Assembly (NCBI GenBank): GCA_050744325.1 | Contig: JBOGHK010000086.1 | Span: 1-64,000 of the forward strand | Direction: 5' to 3' | DNA: 64,000 nt | DNA from: DASXTK01 sp050744325 | GTDB taxonomy: Bacteria; Actinomycetota; Acidimicrobiia; Acidimicrobiales; VFJN01 | Part shown: positions 43,320-51,676 of the stretch, piece after piece | Layout: each line of letters starts with the position of its first letter | Numbering within the stretch: the first letter of the stretch is position 1 | Program-made: the position numbers and the translations under genes | Notes under the pieces: model-generated | Seen by the model: only the letters and a program-made list of their open reading frames with translations | Told to the model about the DNA's origin: nothing | Databases searched by the model: none

Positions 43320-44429
43320 GTGCAGCTGCCGGTGATGCCGCCCGTCGCGCCGATGCTGGCCAAGCCGGTGTCGGCGATCCCGCCCGGGCAGCTCTACGAG
43401 CCGAAGTGGGACGGGTTCCGGTCGATCGTGTTCCGCGACGGCGACCAGGTCGAGATCGGGAGCCGCAACGAGCGGCCGATGACCCGCTACTTCCCCGAGC
43501 TGGTGACGGCGATCAAGGAGAACCTGCCGCCCCGGTGTGTGATCGACGGCGAGATCGTGGTCGTCGACCCCGAGCGTCAGGGCCTCGACTTCTGGGCCCT
43601 ACAGCAGCGGATCCACCCCGCGGCCAGCCGGGTGCAGATGCTGGCCGAACGGACACCAGCCACCCTCGTCGCCTTCGACCTGCTCGCGTTGGGCGACGTC
43701 GACTACACGGAGCGGCCGTTCGCCGAGCGCCGTGGCGCGCTGGAGCAGGCGCTCGAGCCAGCTGCTCCGCCGATCCACATCACCCCGATCACCCGGGACG
43801 AGGCGCAGGCTCACGAGTGGTTCGAGCTGTTCGAGGGCGCCGGACTGGACGGGCTGATCGCCAAGCGCGCCGACCTCACCTACCAGCCCGACAAGCGGGT
43901 CATGACCAAGGTCAAGCACGTGCGTACCGCAGACTGCGTCGTGGGTGGCTACCGGGTGTACAAGCGTGCGACGGACGCGATCGGCTCGCTGCTGCTCGGG
44001 CTGTACGACGATGCCGACGAGCCCACGATCCCCGACGAGTTCCGCGGCGAGGGCGAGGGCCCGTTCCTGATCTCGGTCGGGGTGGTCGGCGCGTTCCCGT
44101 TGGCCTGCCGCCGCGAGCTGTTCGTCGAGCTACAGCCCCTGGTCACCGGGTTCGAGGGCCATCCGTGGGACTGGGCCGCGCACGAGGTCGACGCCCGCCA
44201 GCGGCGGGGCGAGGGCTCGCGGTGGAATGCCACCAAGGACCTGTCGTTCGTGCCGCTCCGGCCGGAGCGGGTGGTCGAGGTCCGCTACGACTACATGGAG
44301 GGGTTCCGGTTCCGGCACACCGCCCAGTTCGTGCGTCGGCGTCCCGACCGCGATCCGCTGTCGTGCACCTACGAGCAGCTGGAGCGGCCGGTGCGCTACG
44401 ACCTCGACGCGATCCTGGCCCCGCGGTGA
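43320..44429 (+). CDS. ligC: ATP-dependent DNA ligase (LigC-like)
   Basis: The 369-residue protein has the nucleotidyltransferase motifs of ATP-dependent ligases: motif I EPKWDGFRS with the adenylated Lys29, DGEIVVVDPE, AFDLLALGDVDY, GLIAKR and the C-terminal VMTKVKHVRTADCVVGGYRV. It lacks the polymerase and nuclease domains of LigD and matches the size of the mycobacterial LigC group, linked to end-joining and repair. GTG 43320 starts just before the conserved PPVAPMLAKPV. No Ku or primase gene is in the window. Confidence 0.88.
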   Translation: MQLPVMPPVAPMLAKPVSAIPPGQLYEPKWDGFRSIVFRDGDQVEIGSRNERPMTRYFPELVTAIKENLPPRCVIDGEIVVVDPERQGLDFWALQQRIHPAASRVQMLAERTPATLVAFDLLALGDVDYTERPFAERRGALEQALEPAAPPIHITPITRDEAQAHEWFELFEGAGLDGLIAKRADLTYQPDKRVMTKVKHVRTADCVVGGYRVYKRATDAIGSLLLGLYDDADEPTIPDEFRGEGEGPFLISVGVVGAFPLACRRELFVELQPLVTGFEGHPWDWAAHEVDARQRRGEGSRWNATKDLSFVPLRPERVVEVRYDYMEGFRFRHTAQFVRRRPDRDPLSCTYEQLERPVRYDLDAILAPR

Positions 44430-44507
44430 GCTTCCGGGTCGGTGGCGGCGGCGCCCAGCCGGGTCCCTCCGGGTCGGTGACGCCAGCCGGGCCTTGTGGC
44501 ACAGAGC

Positions 44508-44529
44508 CGGGCCGATGAGTTTCGGCCCG
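44508..44529. terminator. Hairpin between the ligase and effector-binding genes
   Basis: CGGGCCGA-TGAGTT-TCGGCCCG is a perfect eight-base-pair stem, 78 bases after the ligase stop and 20 bases before the next ATG. It may terminate the ligase transcript or lie in the leader of the next gene. Confidence 0.4.
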
Positions 44530-44548
44530 CCACGCGGTCAGGACGGTC

Positions 44549-45061
44549 ATGACAAGGCATGTGTCGTTGGAGCCGGTGATCGGGGAGCGGGGCGAACAGC
44601 CCTACGTGGCCGTCCGGGGCGTGGTGACCATGGAGACCTTCGGCGAGATAGCCGATCGGCTGCCGGGGGTGTTCGACTGGCTGGCCCAGCGAGGGATCGA
44701 GCCCGCCGGCCCACTGTTCTTCCGGTACAACCTCGTCGACATGGAGCGGCAGCTCGAGGTCGAGGCCGGTGTCCCGGTCGCAGCCGGCATGATCGGTGGT
44801 AGCGACGGGGTCTTCGCGGGCTCCCTGCCCTCGGGCCGCTACATCTCTGTCACCCACGTCGGCCACCCCGACCAGCTGGTGGACGTCACCGCCGAGCTGA
44901 TCCGCTGGGTCGCCGAGCGAGGCCTCGCCTGGGACATGCTGCAGACCGACGAGGGCCAGGTCTGGGGCTGCCGCCTCGAGGTGCTGAAGACCAACCCTGC
45001 CGAGGTGCCCGACCCCAACGACTGGGAGACCGAGCTGGTGTTCCGCCTCGCCGACGCCTGA
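44549..45061 (+). CDS. GyrI-like small-molecule (effector) binding domain protein
   Basis: The 170-residue protein is a single GyrI-like/SOUL-type effector-binding fold, as found at the C-terminus of some AraC and MerR regulators. It has QPYVAVRGVVTMETFGEIADRLPGVFDWLAQRGIEPAGP in pieces over 18-56, FRYNLVDMERQLEVEAGVPV, and GRYISVTHVGHPDQL. There is no DNA-binding domain, so it may bind a ligand or act as a hydrolase-like stand-alone domain. No clear ribosome site precedes ATG 44549. Confidence 0.8.
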   Translation: MTRHVSLEPVIGERGEQPYVAVRGVVTMETFGEIADRLPGVFDWLAQRGIEPAGPLFFRYNLVDMERQLEVEAGVPVAAGMIGGSDGVFAGSLPSGRYISVTHVGHPDQLVDVTAELIRWVAERGLAWDMLQTDEGQVWGCRLEVLKTNPAEVPDPNDWETELVFRLADA

Positions 45062-45124
45062 GGGAGGCCTAGTGAGGCCGTGGTCTTCGCGGGCGGTGAC
45101 GGGGGCACCGCTACGATCGCCGGC

Positions 45125-46273
45125 GTGGATCGCGAGCGGTTCCCCGGTGTCGGGGACGACTGGGTCCGGCTCGACGGCCCGGCGGGCACCCAGGCCGTCG
45201 ACGAAGCCATCGAAGCGGCGGCCGATTGGTGGCGGTCGGGCGATCCGGCCAACGCTCACGGCCCGTTCCCCCAGGCGGTGGCGACCGACGCCCTGGTGTG
45301 GTCGACCCGCCAGGCATGTGCCGAGCTGCTCGGGGGCGAGCCGGAGGGCATCGTCTTCGCCGAGTCGATGACGTCGCTGACCATGCGGTTCGCAGCAGCC
45401 GTGGGCCGGGTCCTCGGCCCAGGCGACGAGGTCGTGGTCACCCGCCTCGACCACGACGGCAACATCCGCCCGTGGCTGATCGCCGCCCAGCGGGCGGGCG
45501 CCACCGTGCGCTTCGCCGAGCTCGACCGGGACACGCTGGTCCTTGAGCCGCAGCACGTCGCCGCCGTCCTGTCCGACCGCACCCGGTGGGTCGCCTTCAC
45601 CGCGACGTCGAACGTCGTCGGCACCGCCCCCGACGTCGCTGCCATCTGCGCCGTCGCCCGGGATGCCGGGGCCCGGACGTTCATCGACGCGGTCGCCGCC
45701 ACCCCACACCGGCGGATCGACCGGCCCGGCTGGGGCGCCGACGCTGTCGTCTGCTCGGCCTACAAGTGGTATGGCCCGCACATCGGGGTGTTGAGCGCCG
45801 ATCCGTCCCTCCTGGCCGAGCTGGGCCCCGACAAGCTGGTCCCCTCACCGGACACCGTGCCTGAGCGGTGGGAGCTCGGCACCCTCCCGTTCGAGCAGCT
45901 CACGGCGGCCCGGGCGGCGGCTCGGTTCATGCTCGACAGGGTGGTCCCGCTGGGATGGGCGGAGGAGCAGGTCCTCGGCGACAAGCTCGACGCCGGCCTG
46001 CGCGCGATCGAGCGGGTCACCGTGATCGGCGAGCGCCGGTCCGGCGACGCGCCCACCCGCTGGTTCACAGTCGCCGGTATCGAGCCTGAGACCGTGGCCC
46101 GTCGGCTGGCCGAGCACCGGATCGCGGTCTGGGCGGGCACGAACTACGCCTGGGAGATCGCCCACTGGCTTGGTCTCGGCGACGCCGGAGCCGTGCGCGC
46201 CGGGCTGGTCCACTACAACGACGCCACCGACGTCGACCGCTTCCTCGACACTCTCGCCCAGGTCGCCGACTAG
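45125..46273 (+). CDS. Cysteine-desulfurase-like class V aminotransferase
   Basis: The 382-residue PLP enzyme of the desulfurase-like group (TIGR01976 type) has an N-terminal RFPGVGDDWVRLDGPAGTQ, VVVTRLDHDGNIRPWL, FIDAVAATPHRRID with the PLP aspartate, and CSAYKWYGPHIGVL with the PLP lysine. GTG 45125 is chosen because TACGAT lies seven bases upstream and the family begins here; GTG 45080 would add an unrelated stretch. The reaction is not known; many members are not true desulfurases. It follows the effector-binding gene by 63 bases. Confidence 0.85.
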   Translation: MDRERFPGVGDDWVRLDGPAGTQAVDEAIEAAADWWRSGDPANAHGPFPQAVATDALVWSTRQACAELLGGEPEGIVFAESMTSLTMRFAAAVGRVLGPGDEVVVTRLDHDGNIRPWLIAAQRAGATVRFAELDRDTLVLEPQHVAAVLSDRTRWVAFTATSNVVGTAPDVAAICAVARDAGARTFIDAVAATPHRRIDRPGWGADAVVCSAYKWYGPHIGVLSADPSLLAELGPDKLVPSPDTVPERWELGTLPFEQLTAARAAARFMLDRVVPLGWAEEQVLGDKLDAGLRAIERVTVIGERRSGDAPTRWFTVAGIEPETVARRLAEHRIAVWAGTNYAWEIAHWLGLGDAGAVRAGLVHYNDATDVDRFLDTLAQVAD

Positions 46274-46383
46274 CGCGGCACAGGTCGTCACGTCCTGGTG
46301 CGGTCGCGCAGGTGGGCCATGCTGCTCGATCGCCCGGGCCGGTGCGCGGGCCGGCTGCCGACGCCGCGCGGCAGACTGGTGCG

Positions 46384-46866
46384 ATGCACCTCGCCCAGCT
46401 GAACGTCGGCCGTCTGCGAGCACCGCTCGAGGACCCGCTCATCGACGACTTCCGGAACAACCTCGAGCCGGTCAACGCCATGGCCGACGTCAGCCCGGGC
46501 TTCGTCTGGCGCCTCCAGGACGAAGACGGCGATGCCACGGGAATCAAGGTGTTCTACGACGACCTCGAGATCATCAACCTCACGGTGTGGGAGTCGATCG
46601 ACGCCCTCGCCGACTTCACATACCGCAGCGGCCACGTCGAGTTCCTGCGTCGCCGCCGCGACTTCTTCGAGGCTCCGACCCAACCGATCCTGTGCCTCTG
46701 GTGGATCCCCGAGGGCACGATCCCCACGGTGGACGAGGCGGTGGAGCGCCTCGAACACCTGCGTGCCCACGGCCCGACGCCGACCGCTTTCACGTTCCGC
46801 CGTCGCTTCGAGCCCGACTGCGACGAAGCCCAGCTCGGCAGCGGGCGCGACGCCTGTCCCGCCTGA
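46384..46866 (+). CDS. DUF3291-family protein
   Basis: The 160-residue soluble protein matches DUF3291: MHLAQLNVGRLRAPLEDPLI, VSPGFVWRLQDEDGDAT, and NLTVWESIDALADFTYRSGHVEFLRRRRDFF in pieces, with the closing WWIPEGTIPTVDEAVERLEHL. The fold resembles dimeric alpha/beta barrels (ABM-like), suggesting a small monooxygenase or ligand binding, but the function is unknown. CAGACT six bases before ATG 46384 fits a leaderless start. Confidence 0.85.
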   Translation: MHLAQLNVGRLRAPLEDPLIDDFRNNLEPVNAMADVSPGFVWRLQDEDGDATGIKVFYDDLEIINLTVWESIDALADFTYRSGHVEFLRRRRDFFEAPTQPILCLWWIPEGTIPTVDEAVERLEHLRAHGPTPTAFTFRRRFEPDCDEAQLGSGRDACPA

Positions 46867-46890
46867 TCGGCGCCCCGTCATAATGCCGGG

Positions 46891-47733
46891 GTGGAACGCG
46901 TGTCGCTGGTCAAGGGGTTCGGGTTCGTCGAGGGGCCGCGCTGGCGTGGCGACCGCCTGTTCTTCTCCGACATGAGGTCGAGACAGGTCCTGACCGTCGA
47001 TCTCGACGGGGTGGTCGAGGAGGTCTGCGTCGTCGAGGGGCGGCCGTCGGGCATCGGATGGCTGCCGGACGGCCGCATGCTCGTCGTGTCGATGAACGAC
47101 CGCAGCGTGGTCCGACTCGAAGGCGACGGCACGCTGACCACGCACGGCGATCTCTCGGCCCTTGCGGCCGCGCCGTGCAACGACATGGTCGTCGACGGGC
47201 GTGGCAACGCCTACGTCGGCAACCCCGGCTACGACATGCGCCACCCGCCGTCGCCGTTGCCGGCGGCTGAGTTGGTGCTGGTGCGCCCGGACGGATCGGC
47301 GGAGGTCGTCGACCGGTCCGTCGTGTTCCCGAACGGCCCCGCCGTCACCCCCGACGGCCGCACGTTGATCGTCGCCGAGACCATGGCCCAGCGGCTCACC
47401 GCGTTCGACATCCACGACGACGGGACGCTGTCGAACCGGCGAACCTTCGCCGATCTTCCCGGCCGTGCTCCGGACGGCATCGCGCTCGACGCCGAGGGGG
47501 CGGTGTGGGTCGCCGACGCCGACGGCAACGCCTGCGTACGGGTACGAGAGGGCGGCGCGGTCACCGACGTGGTCGACACCGGCCGCGGCTGCTTCGCCTG
47601 CGCCCTGGGCGGCCCCGACCGCACGACGCTGTTCCTGCTCACCGGCGAGGGCTTCACCGCCGAGGCGATCAGGCAGCGAACCGGTGCCATCGAGACCGTC
47701 GAGGTCGCCGTCCCTGGGGCGGGGCTGCCCTGA
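46891..47733 (+). CDS. SMP-30/gluconolactonase-family protein
   Basis: The 280-residue six-bladed propeller of the SMP-30/gluconolactonase/LRE family has FGFVEGPRWRGDRLFFSDM with the metal-ligand glutamate, RPSGIGWLPDGRMLV, CNDMVVDGRGNAYVGN (Asn ligand) and APDGIALDAEGAVWVADADG (Asp ligand). It probably opens sugar or other lactones. CATAAT lies six bases before GTG 46891, suggesting a leaderless message. It is separated by 24 bases from the DUF3291 gene. Confidence 0.88.
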   Translation: MERVSLVKGFGFVEGPRWRGDRLFFSDMRSRQVLTVDLDGVVEEVCVVEGRPSGIGWLPDGRMLVVSMNDRSVVRLEGDGTLTTHGDLSALAAAPCNDMVVDGRGNAYVGNPGYDMRHPPSPLPAAELVLVRPDGSAEVVDRSVVFPNGPAVTPDGRTLIVAETMAQRLTAFDIHDDGTLSNRRTFADLPGRAPDGIALDAEGAVWVADADGNACVRVREGGAVTDVVDTGRGCFACALGGPDRTTLFLLTGEGFTAEAIRQRTGAIETVEVAVPGAGLP

Positions 47734-47742
47734 CCCGCGCGA

Positions 47743-47757
47743 GCCTGGCGATCAGGC
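47743..47757. terminator. Small hairpin between convergent genes
   Basis: GCCTG-GCGAT-CAGGC is a five-base-pair stem in the 35-base gap between the lactonase gene and the convergent membrane-protein gene. It is a weak candidate for a shared terminator. Confidence 0.3.
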
Positions 47758-47768
47758 CAGCTTGACGC

Positions 47769-48266
47769 TCAGTCGGCTTGGCGGACGGGTGTCTCGGGGA
47801 GCTTCGAGTCCACCTCGTCCTCGGGCGCGTCGCCGGGCAGGGTGCCGAGGTGCTCCTCGATGCGGCGCAGCGAGGCCTCGATGCGCTCCCCGCCGTCCTT
47901 GGATTCCGCGCTGCCCTTGTGGATGTAGAGAGCGGCCAGGACGACGAACGCGAACAGCTGGAGGAACTCGGATTGCCAGTTCTCCAGCGACGCCTGCCCG
48001 AAGGCGGCGACGAAGTCGCCGACCTCCGCCGCTTGGCCGTGCTCCTGTTGTTGGTCGGTGAAGGTCTGCCACTCGGTGATGCCGTGGGCCACCCAGGTGG
48101 CGAAGAACAGCGTCATCAGCCCGAGACCCAGGCCGAACTCGCGCCAGACGCTGCGTCCCGGGGTTCGCTCGTTCAAGATGCTCTTGGTCATCGACACGAT
48201 CAGGAACGCAAGGGCACCCAGCGCCAGCAGCGCGGCGACCGCCATCATCCATCCTCCTGCGCTCAT
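47769..48266 (-). CDS. DUF6766-type membrane protein
   Basis: The 165-residue protein has an N-terminal helix (MMAVAALLALGALAFLIVS), a second helix (FGLGLGLMTLFFATWVAHG), an exposed loop with ITEWQTFTDQQQEHGQ, and a third helix after QSEFLQLF (AFVVLAALYIHKG). The C-terminal tail is charged. The WQSEFLQLF pattern and size fit the DUF6766 family. ATG 48266 has AGGAGG upstream, so the longer frame to 48302 is rejected. Function is unknown. Confidence 0.75.
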   Translation of the reverse strand: MSAGGWMMAVAALLALGALAFLIVSMTKSILNERTPGRSVWREFGLGLGLMTLFFATWVAHGITEWQTFTDQQQEHGQAAEVGDFVAAFGQASLENWQSEFLQLFAFVVLAALYIHKGSAESKDGGERIEASLRRIEEHLGTLPGDAPEDEVDSKLPETPVRQAD

Positions 48267-48379
48267 GGGCTCCTCCTGACCGATCGTCGCGACGGCCGCC
48301 ACCGACCGCGCGAAGCGTCTGTGTCAGGGACCTACCCACAGGCAACAGAATCGAGCCACCGGCTGCTGGCCCTACCGGG

Positions 48380-48796
48380 TCATTCGCCGCGGTAGGTGCC
48401 GAAGCTCCAGAGGTTGCCCTCAGGATCGCGGACCGTGAACCCCCGCGAGCCGTAGTCCTCGTCGACCAGGCCGCGCACGACCTCGGCGCCGGCCGCTGTG
48501 GCCTGAGTGAAAAGGGCGTCAGGGTCGTCGCAGACCACGTAGACCGAGTCGTTGCCCGGTATGCGCTGGCCGAACGGCGAGTCGTCCTTCGCCGTGCTGC
48601 CGAACATGATCCCGCCGCCGAGAGGCCACCGCATCTGGCCGTGCTCGATGATCGAGGGGTCGTCGTCCCGGGCGTAGGCAGCCTGCTCCTCGAAGCCGAA
48701 GGCGTCGACGAGGAACTTCATCGCCGCCCGAGCGTCGCGGTAGGTGAGGATCGGCCAGACGGTCGGTGAGGCGGGGTTGGGGTTGGTGCTGGTCAT
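48380..48796 (-). CDS. VOC-family (glyoxalase/bleomycin-resistance-like) protein
   Basis: The 138-residue single-domain VOC protein has WPILTYRDARAAMKFLVDAFGFEE, IEHGQMRWPLGGGIMFGS and SRGFTVRDPEGNLWSFGTY. It begins four bases after the stop of the AraC-type gene and is surely cotranscribed with it. The AraC-VOC pairing is common and suggests control by a small molecule that the VOC protein may bind. Confidence 0.87.
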   Translation of the reverse strand: MTSTNPNPASPTVWPILTYRDARAAMKFLVDAFGFEEQAAYARDDDPSIIEHGQMRWPLGGGIMFGSTAKDDSPFGQRIPGNDSVYVVCDDPDALFTQATAAGAEVVRGLVDEDYGSRGFTVRDPEGNLWSFGTYRGE

Positions 48797-48800
48797 CGGG

Positions 48801-49646
48801 TCATGGTGCGACGATCAGGTCGCCGGGGTCTTGGAAGGATGGAACATCCTCCTCGACCAGCAGACGGCCGGGCGGGCAGCCGGCCAGCTCGACGAAGTCG
48901 CGGGTGAGATGGGCCTGGTCGTAGTAGCCGCAGGTGGCCGCGACCTGCGCGATCGACACGAACGGCGGGCTGGCCTGCAACATCCGCCGCGCCCGCTCGA
49001 AGCGGACCACCCGAGCGGCGAGTTTGGGCGACAGGCCGAACTCGTCCTTGAAGCGCCGGGCGAGGTGCTGGCGGCTCCATCCGACGTCGTCGGCGATGTC
49101 GGCCACCGTGACATCCCCCGCCGACGCGACCAGCAGCTCCCACGAGCGCTGCAACTCGGCGGTCACCAGCTGGTCGCCGAGCAGCCGGCCGAAGACGTCG
49201 TCGCACGCTGCGAACCGGTCCCGCCAGGAGCCGACCGTCTGGAGCCGTTCCCAGAGCTCGGTCGCGACCGATCCGATGACGTCGTCGAGCTCGAGGGACA
49301 GGTTCCACAGCGCGGCGGCTGGCAGGCCGAGCAGCGAGCGGCACCCCACCGGCGTGAGCTCGATCTCGACGCCTTCCTGGTTGCCGTCGTGGGCGACCAG
49401 CGCGTGCGAGTCCTGCAGGCCCCCGACGACGCAGCGGTAGTGGCTGGGGGTCTGCGACGGGTCGGTCTGGGCGACCACGTCGATGTCGTCGCCGATGCTG
49501 ACGATCAGCGTCATGTGCCGCGACGGGAGCCCCCGGTGCAGCCCGGGCGGGAAGCCCACGAGGCGGTACCCGACGTAGTGCTCGACGAACGGCGCAACGT
49601 GGGGCGCCGGCCGCCCGAGCAGATACTCGGTCTGCACCTCACCCAT
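48801..49646 (-). CDS. AraC-family transcriptional regulator
   Basis: The 281-residue regulator has an N-terminal cupin-like sensing region (FPPGLHRGLPSRHMTLIVSI, IELTPVGCRSLLGLPAA). The C-terminal double helix-turn-helix follows (VTVADIADDVGWSRQHLARRF, KDEFGLSPKLAARVVRFERA, CGYYDQAHLTRDF). It leads a two-gene unit with the VOC gene. The palindromic sequence at 49649-49700 lies directly before its start codon and could be its own operator as well as the terminator of the upstream gene. Confidence 0.88.
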   Translation of the reverse strand: MGEVQTEYLLGRPAPHVAPFVEHYVGYRLVGFPPGLHRGLPSRHMTLIVSIGDDIDVVAQTDPSQTPSHYRCVVGGLQDSHALVAHDGNQEGVEIELTPVGCRSLLGLPAAALWNLSLELDDVIGSVATELWERLQTVGSWRDRFAACDDVFGRLLGDQLVTAELQRSWELLVASAGDVTVADIADDVGWSRQHLARRFKDEFGLSPKLAARVVRFERARRMLQASPPFVSIAQVAATCGYYDQAHLTRDFVELAGCPPGRLLVEEDVPSFQDPGDLIVAP

Positions 49647-49648
49647 GC

Positions 49649-49700
49649 CGTTCTGTGTACTGGATCTCTACCGGAACCGCGACATCCCATACACCGAACG
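49649..49700. terminator. Inverted repeat between the 49715 gene and the AraC gene
   Basis: CGTTCTGTGTA and TACACCGAACG pair with one mismatch, with GGAT/ATCC pairing inside. The sequence GTACACAGAACGG (minus strand, 49648-49660) recurs at 57617-57629 in the hairpin after hutH. It lies after the stop of the 49715 gene and just before the AraC start. Confidence 0.5.
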
Positions 49701-49714
49701 ATCGGAGGGGAGGC

Positions 49715-51244
49715 CTAGCAGTCGTCCTCGACGGCCGGGTCGCAGACCTCCCAGTCGGCCTCGTAGTCCTCGAAGTCGTTCCACCGGAACAGGTCGCCGG
49801 TGAACAGTCGATAGAGGATGCCGCCTTCTTGTAGGTCCGACCGTTCGATCCCCTGGAACACCTGGAGGAACAGGTCGCTGAAGCTGCCCAGCGGGTCGAT
49901 GTAGAACGCCCCGTCGCGCTCGACCACCACGATGCCGGGCTCGAGGTCGGAGAACAGCTCGCCGAGCTCGCGCAGGTCGGCTTCCTCCTCCTCGGACAGG
50001 TCGCCGAGGTCGCCGACGTCGTCGGGGCAGACCCGGTTGGTGCCGAACTCGTCCTCGAACTCCACGGCCTCCTCTCCCGAGACCTCGATGCACCCGTCGG
50101 CGTAGGCCACGCTGGTCTCGCCTTCGAAGCTGTCGACGGTGATCCTGCCGGCCGTCGGTGTGACCCGGGTGCCTTCCGCCACCGAGCTGCTGTCGAACTC
50201 GAGCCCGTCGACGGTGATGTCGACGCCCTCCTCCGCTCGGAAGTCCTCGATGTCGGCCTGGGCGTCCTCCAGGAACAGCGGGGCGTAGACGTGCAGGGCG
50301 CGCATCTGGTCGGGCGGCAACAGGGCGATCATCCGCTCCAGGTCCAGGTCGGCCGCAGCCTCGGCGAACTGGCGCACGGCGTCCTCGGCGCTGGGCGCGC
50401 CCTGGGGCGTGACGCCGGCGGTGAGGTCGGGGAGGGCGTAGCCGGCGTCGCGCCGGGCGTACTCGGCGATCGTGAAGAACAGGCTGAGGTGCCAGCGGTC
50501 GTCGGTCTCGGTCGCGACGAAGAAGAGGCCGTCGTCGGCGTCGACCTGGCTCTCGTCCTCGGTCGCTTCGATGTCGACCTCGCCGCCGTTGGCCTCGATC
50601 AGGTCGTTCAGCACGTCGCCGATCGGCACCGCCTCGGGAACGCTGCGGAACCGGAACACGCCGCCGGTGACCGTGATCTCAGCCATGCCGCTCGTCAGCT
50701 CGGTGGTGTTGGTCTCCAGGCCCTCGACGTCGAGCTCGAAGCCGGGGACGTCGCCGAGGTCCATGTCCGTGGTCAGCCCGAGCCGGCTCAACTCGGACTC
50801 GAGCCGCTGGACGAATGGAAGCATCACGTCGCGTTCGGCCGGGTCGAGCATCTCCAGCACGCCGATGAGGTCCTCGTCGGCGAGGGCGTCGAAGAACCGG
50901 GTCGCCGCCTCCTCGGGGGATGCGGCACCGGTCTGGCCGCCAGCGCGCAGGTTGACGACGGCGAACCCGCCCGCAAGCACGGCGAGCACCACCACCAGCG
51001 AGATCAGCAGGCCACGGCCGCCACCGCCTCCATGGGTGACTCGTCGACCATCCGTCGGGGGCGGCGCGTAGCTCGGCATCGGTCGGCCGGTGGGCTGGCC
51101 AATGGGCATCTGCCAGCCGGGGGGTGGCGGCGCGCCCGCGGGCGGATGCGCCACGGGAGGGGGTGGTGGCGGAGGAGGAGGTGGGAGTGGAGGAGCGTGC
51201 GGCGCCGGAGGCCGCGGGTCATCGGGGTTCGGGTACCAGCTCAT
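49715..51244 (-). CDS. Single-pass membrane protein with proline-rich N-terminus and two repeat domains
   Basis: The 509-residue protein has a Pro-rich cytoplasmic N-terminus (about 1-65, with a long proline run) and one membrane helix (GLLISLVVVLAVLAGGFAVV). The outside part holds two similar alpha+beta domains beginning SPEEAATRFFDALADEDLIGVLEML and SAEDAVRQFAEAAADLDLERMIALL, a DUF4878/NTF2-like start. The C-terminus is very acidic (DLGDLSEEEEADLRELGEL) and ends with cysteines. ATG 51244 has GAAGGCGG upstream. It overlaps the preceding membrane gene by 26 bases. A cell-envelope role is likely, but no function is known. Confidence 0.75.
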   Translation of the reverse strand: MSWYPNPDDPRPPAPHAPPLPPPPPPPPPPVAHPPAGAPPPPGWQMPIGQPTGRPMPSYAPPPTDGRRVTHGGGGGRGLLISLVVVLAVLAGGFAVVNLRAGGQTGAASPEEAATRFFDALADEDLIGVLEMLDPAERDVMLPFVQRLESELSRLGLTTDMDLGDVPGFELDVEGLETNTTELTSGMAEITVTGGVFRFRSVPEAVPIGDVLNDLIEANGGEVDIEATEDESQVDADDGLFFVATETDDRWHLSLFFTIAEYARRDAGYALPDLTAGVTPQGAPSAEDAVRQFAEAAADLDLERMIALLPPDQMRALHVYAPLFLEDAQADIEDFRAEEGVDITVDGLEFDSSSVAEGTRVTPTAGRITVDSFEGETSVAYADGCIEVSGEEAVEFEDEFGTNRVCPDDVGDLGDLSEEEEADLRELGELFSDLEPGIVVVERDGAFYIDPLGSFSDLFLQVFQGIERSDLQEGGILYRLFTGDLFRWNDFEDYEADWEVCDPAVEDDC

Positions 51245-51638
51245 GTCGTCCGCCTTCAACGAGTTCGAGTATTGCCCCCGCGACGACCGCGGCCGCGGCG
51301 ATCAGGACGGCCCGGACCCCGACGAGGGTGGGCACATCGGTCTGCTCCAGGCTGAACGCGGTGGCGAGGCCCAACAGACCGGTGGTCAGGGCCAGCAGCG
51401 CGCCGATCCGGGGACGGTGCAGCAGCACCGCGAGCCAGCACAGCGTGGCCGCCAACGGCACCACGTACCACGCCAGCGCGAAGGCCCGATGGACCCCGGA
51501 CTCGAGCACGTCCAAGGTGCGGGCGGCGTCGATCAGCTCGAAGCCGTTGCGTTCGCGCTGGCCCGTGCGGATCCAGGGGAGGAACCCGGCGACCGCCTCG
51601 ACCGCCAACCCTGCCAGCATCATCACCCGCCCGACCAT
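51219..51638 (-). CDS. Four-helix membrane protein
   Basis: The 139-residue protein has four hydrophobic helices (MMLAGLAVEAVAGFLPWI, FALAWYVVPLAATLCWLAVLL, IGALLALTTGLLGLATAFSL, VGVRAVLIAAAAVVAGAILE) and short polar loops. No family is recognised. It overlaps the following proline-rich membrane protein gene, so the two products may work together. The start gives the first helix its full length. Confidence 0.7.
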   Translation of the reverse strand: MVGRVMMLAGLAVEAVAGFLPWIRTGQRERNGFELIDAARTLDVLESGVHRAFALAWYVVPLAATLCWLAVLLHRPRIGALLALTTGLLGLATAFSLEQTDVPTLVGVRAVLIAAAAVVAGAILELVEGGRHELVPEPR

Positions 51639-51676
51639 CGGCGCTCAGACTACGACTGTTGGTCGCTCTGTCCCGG

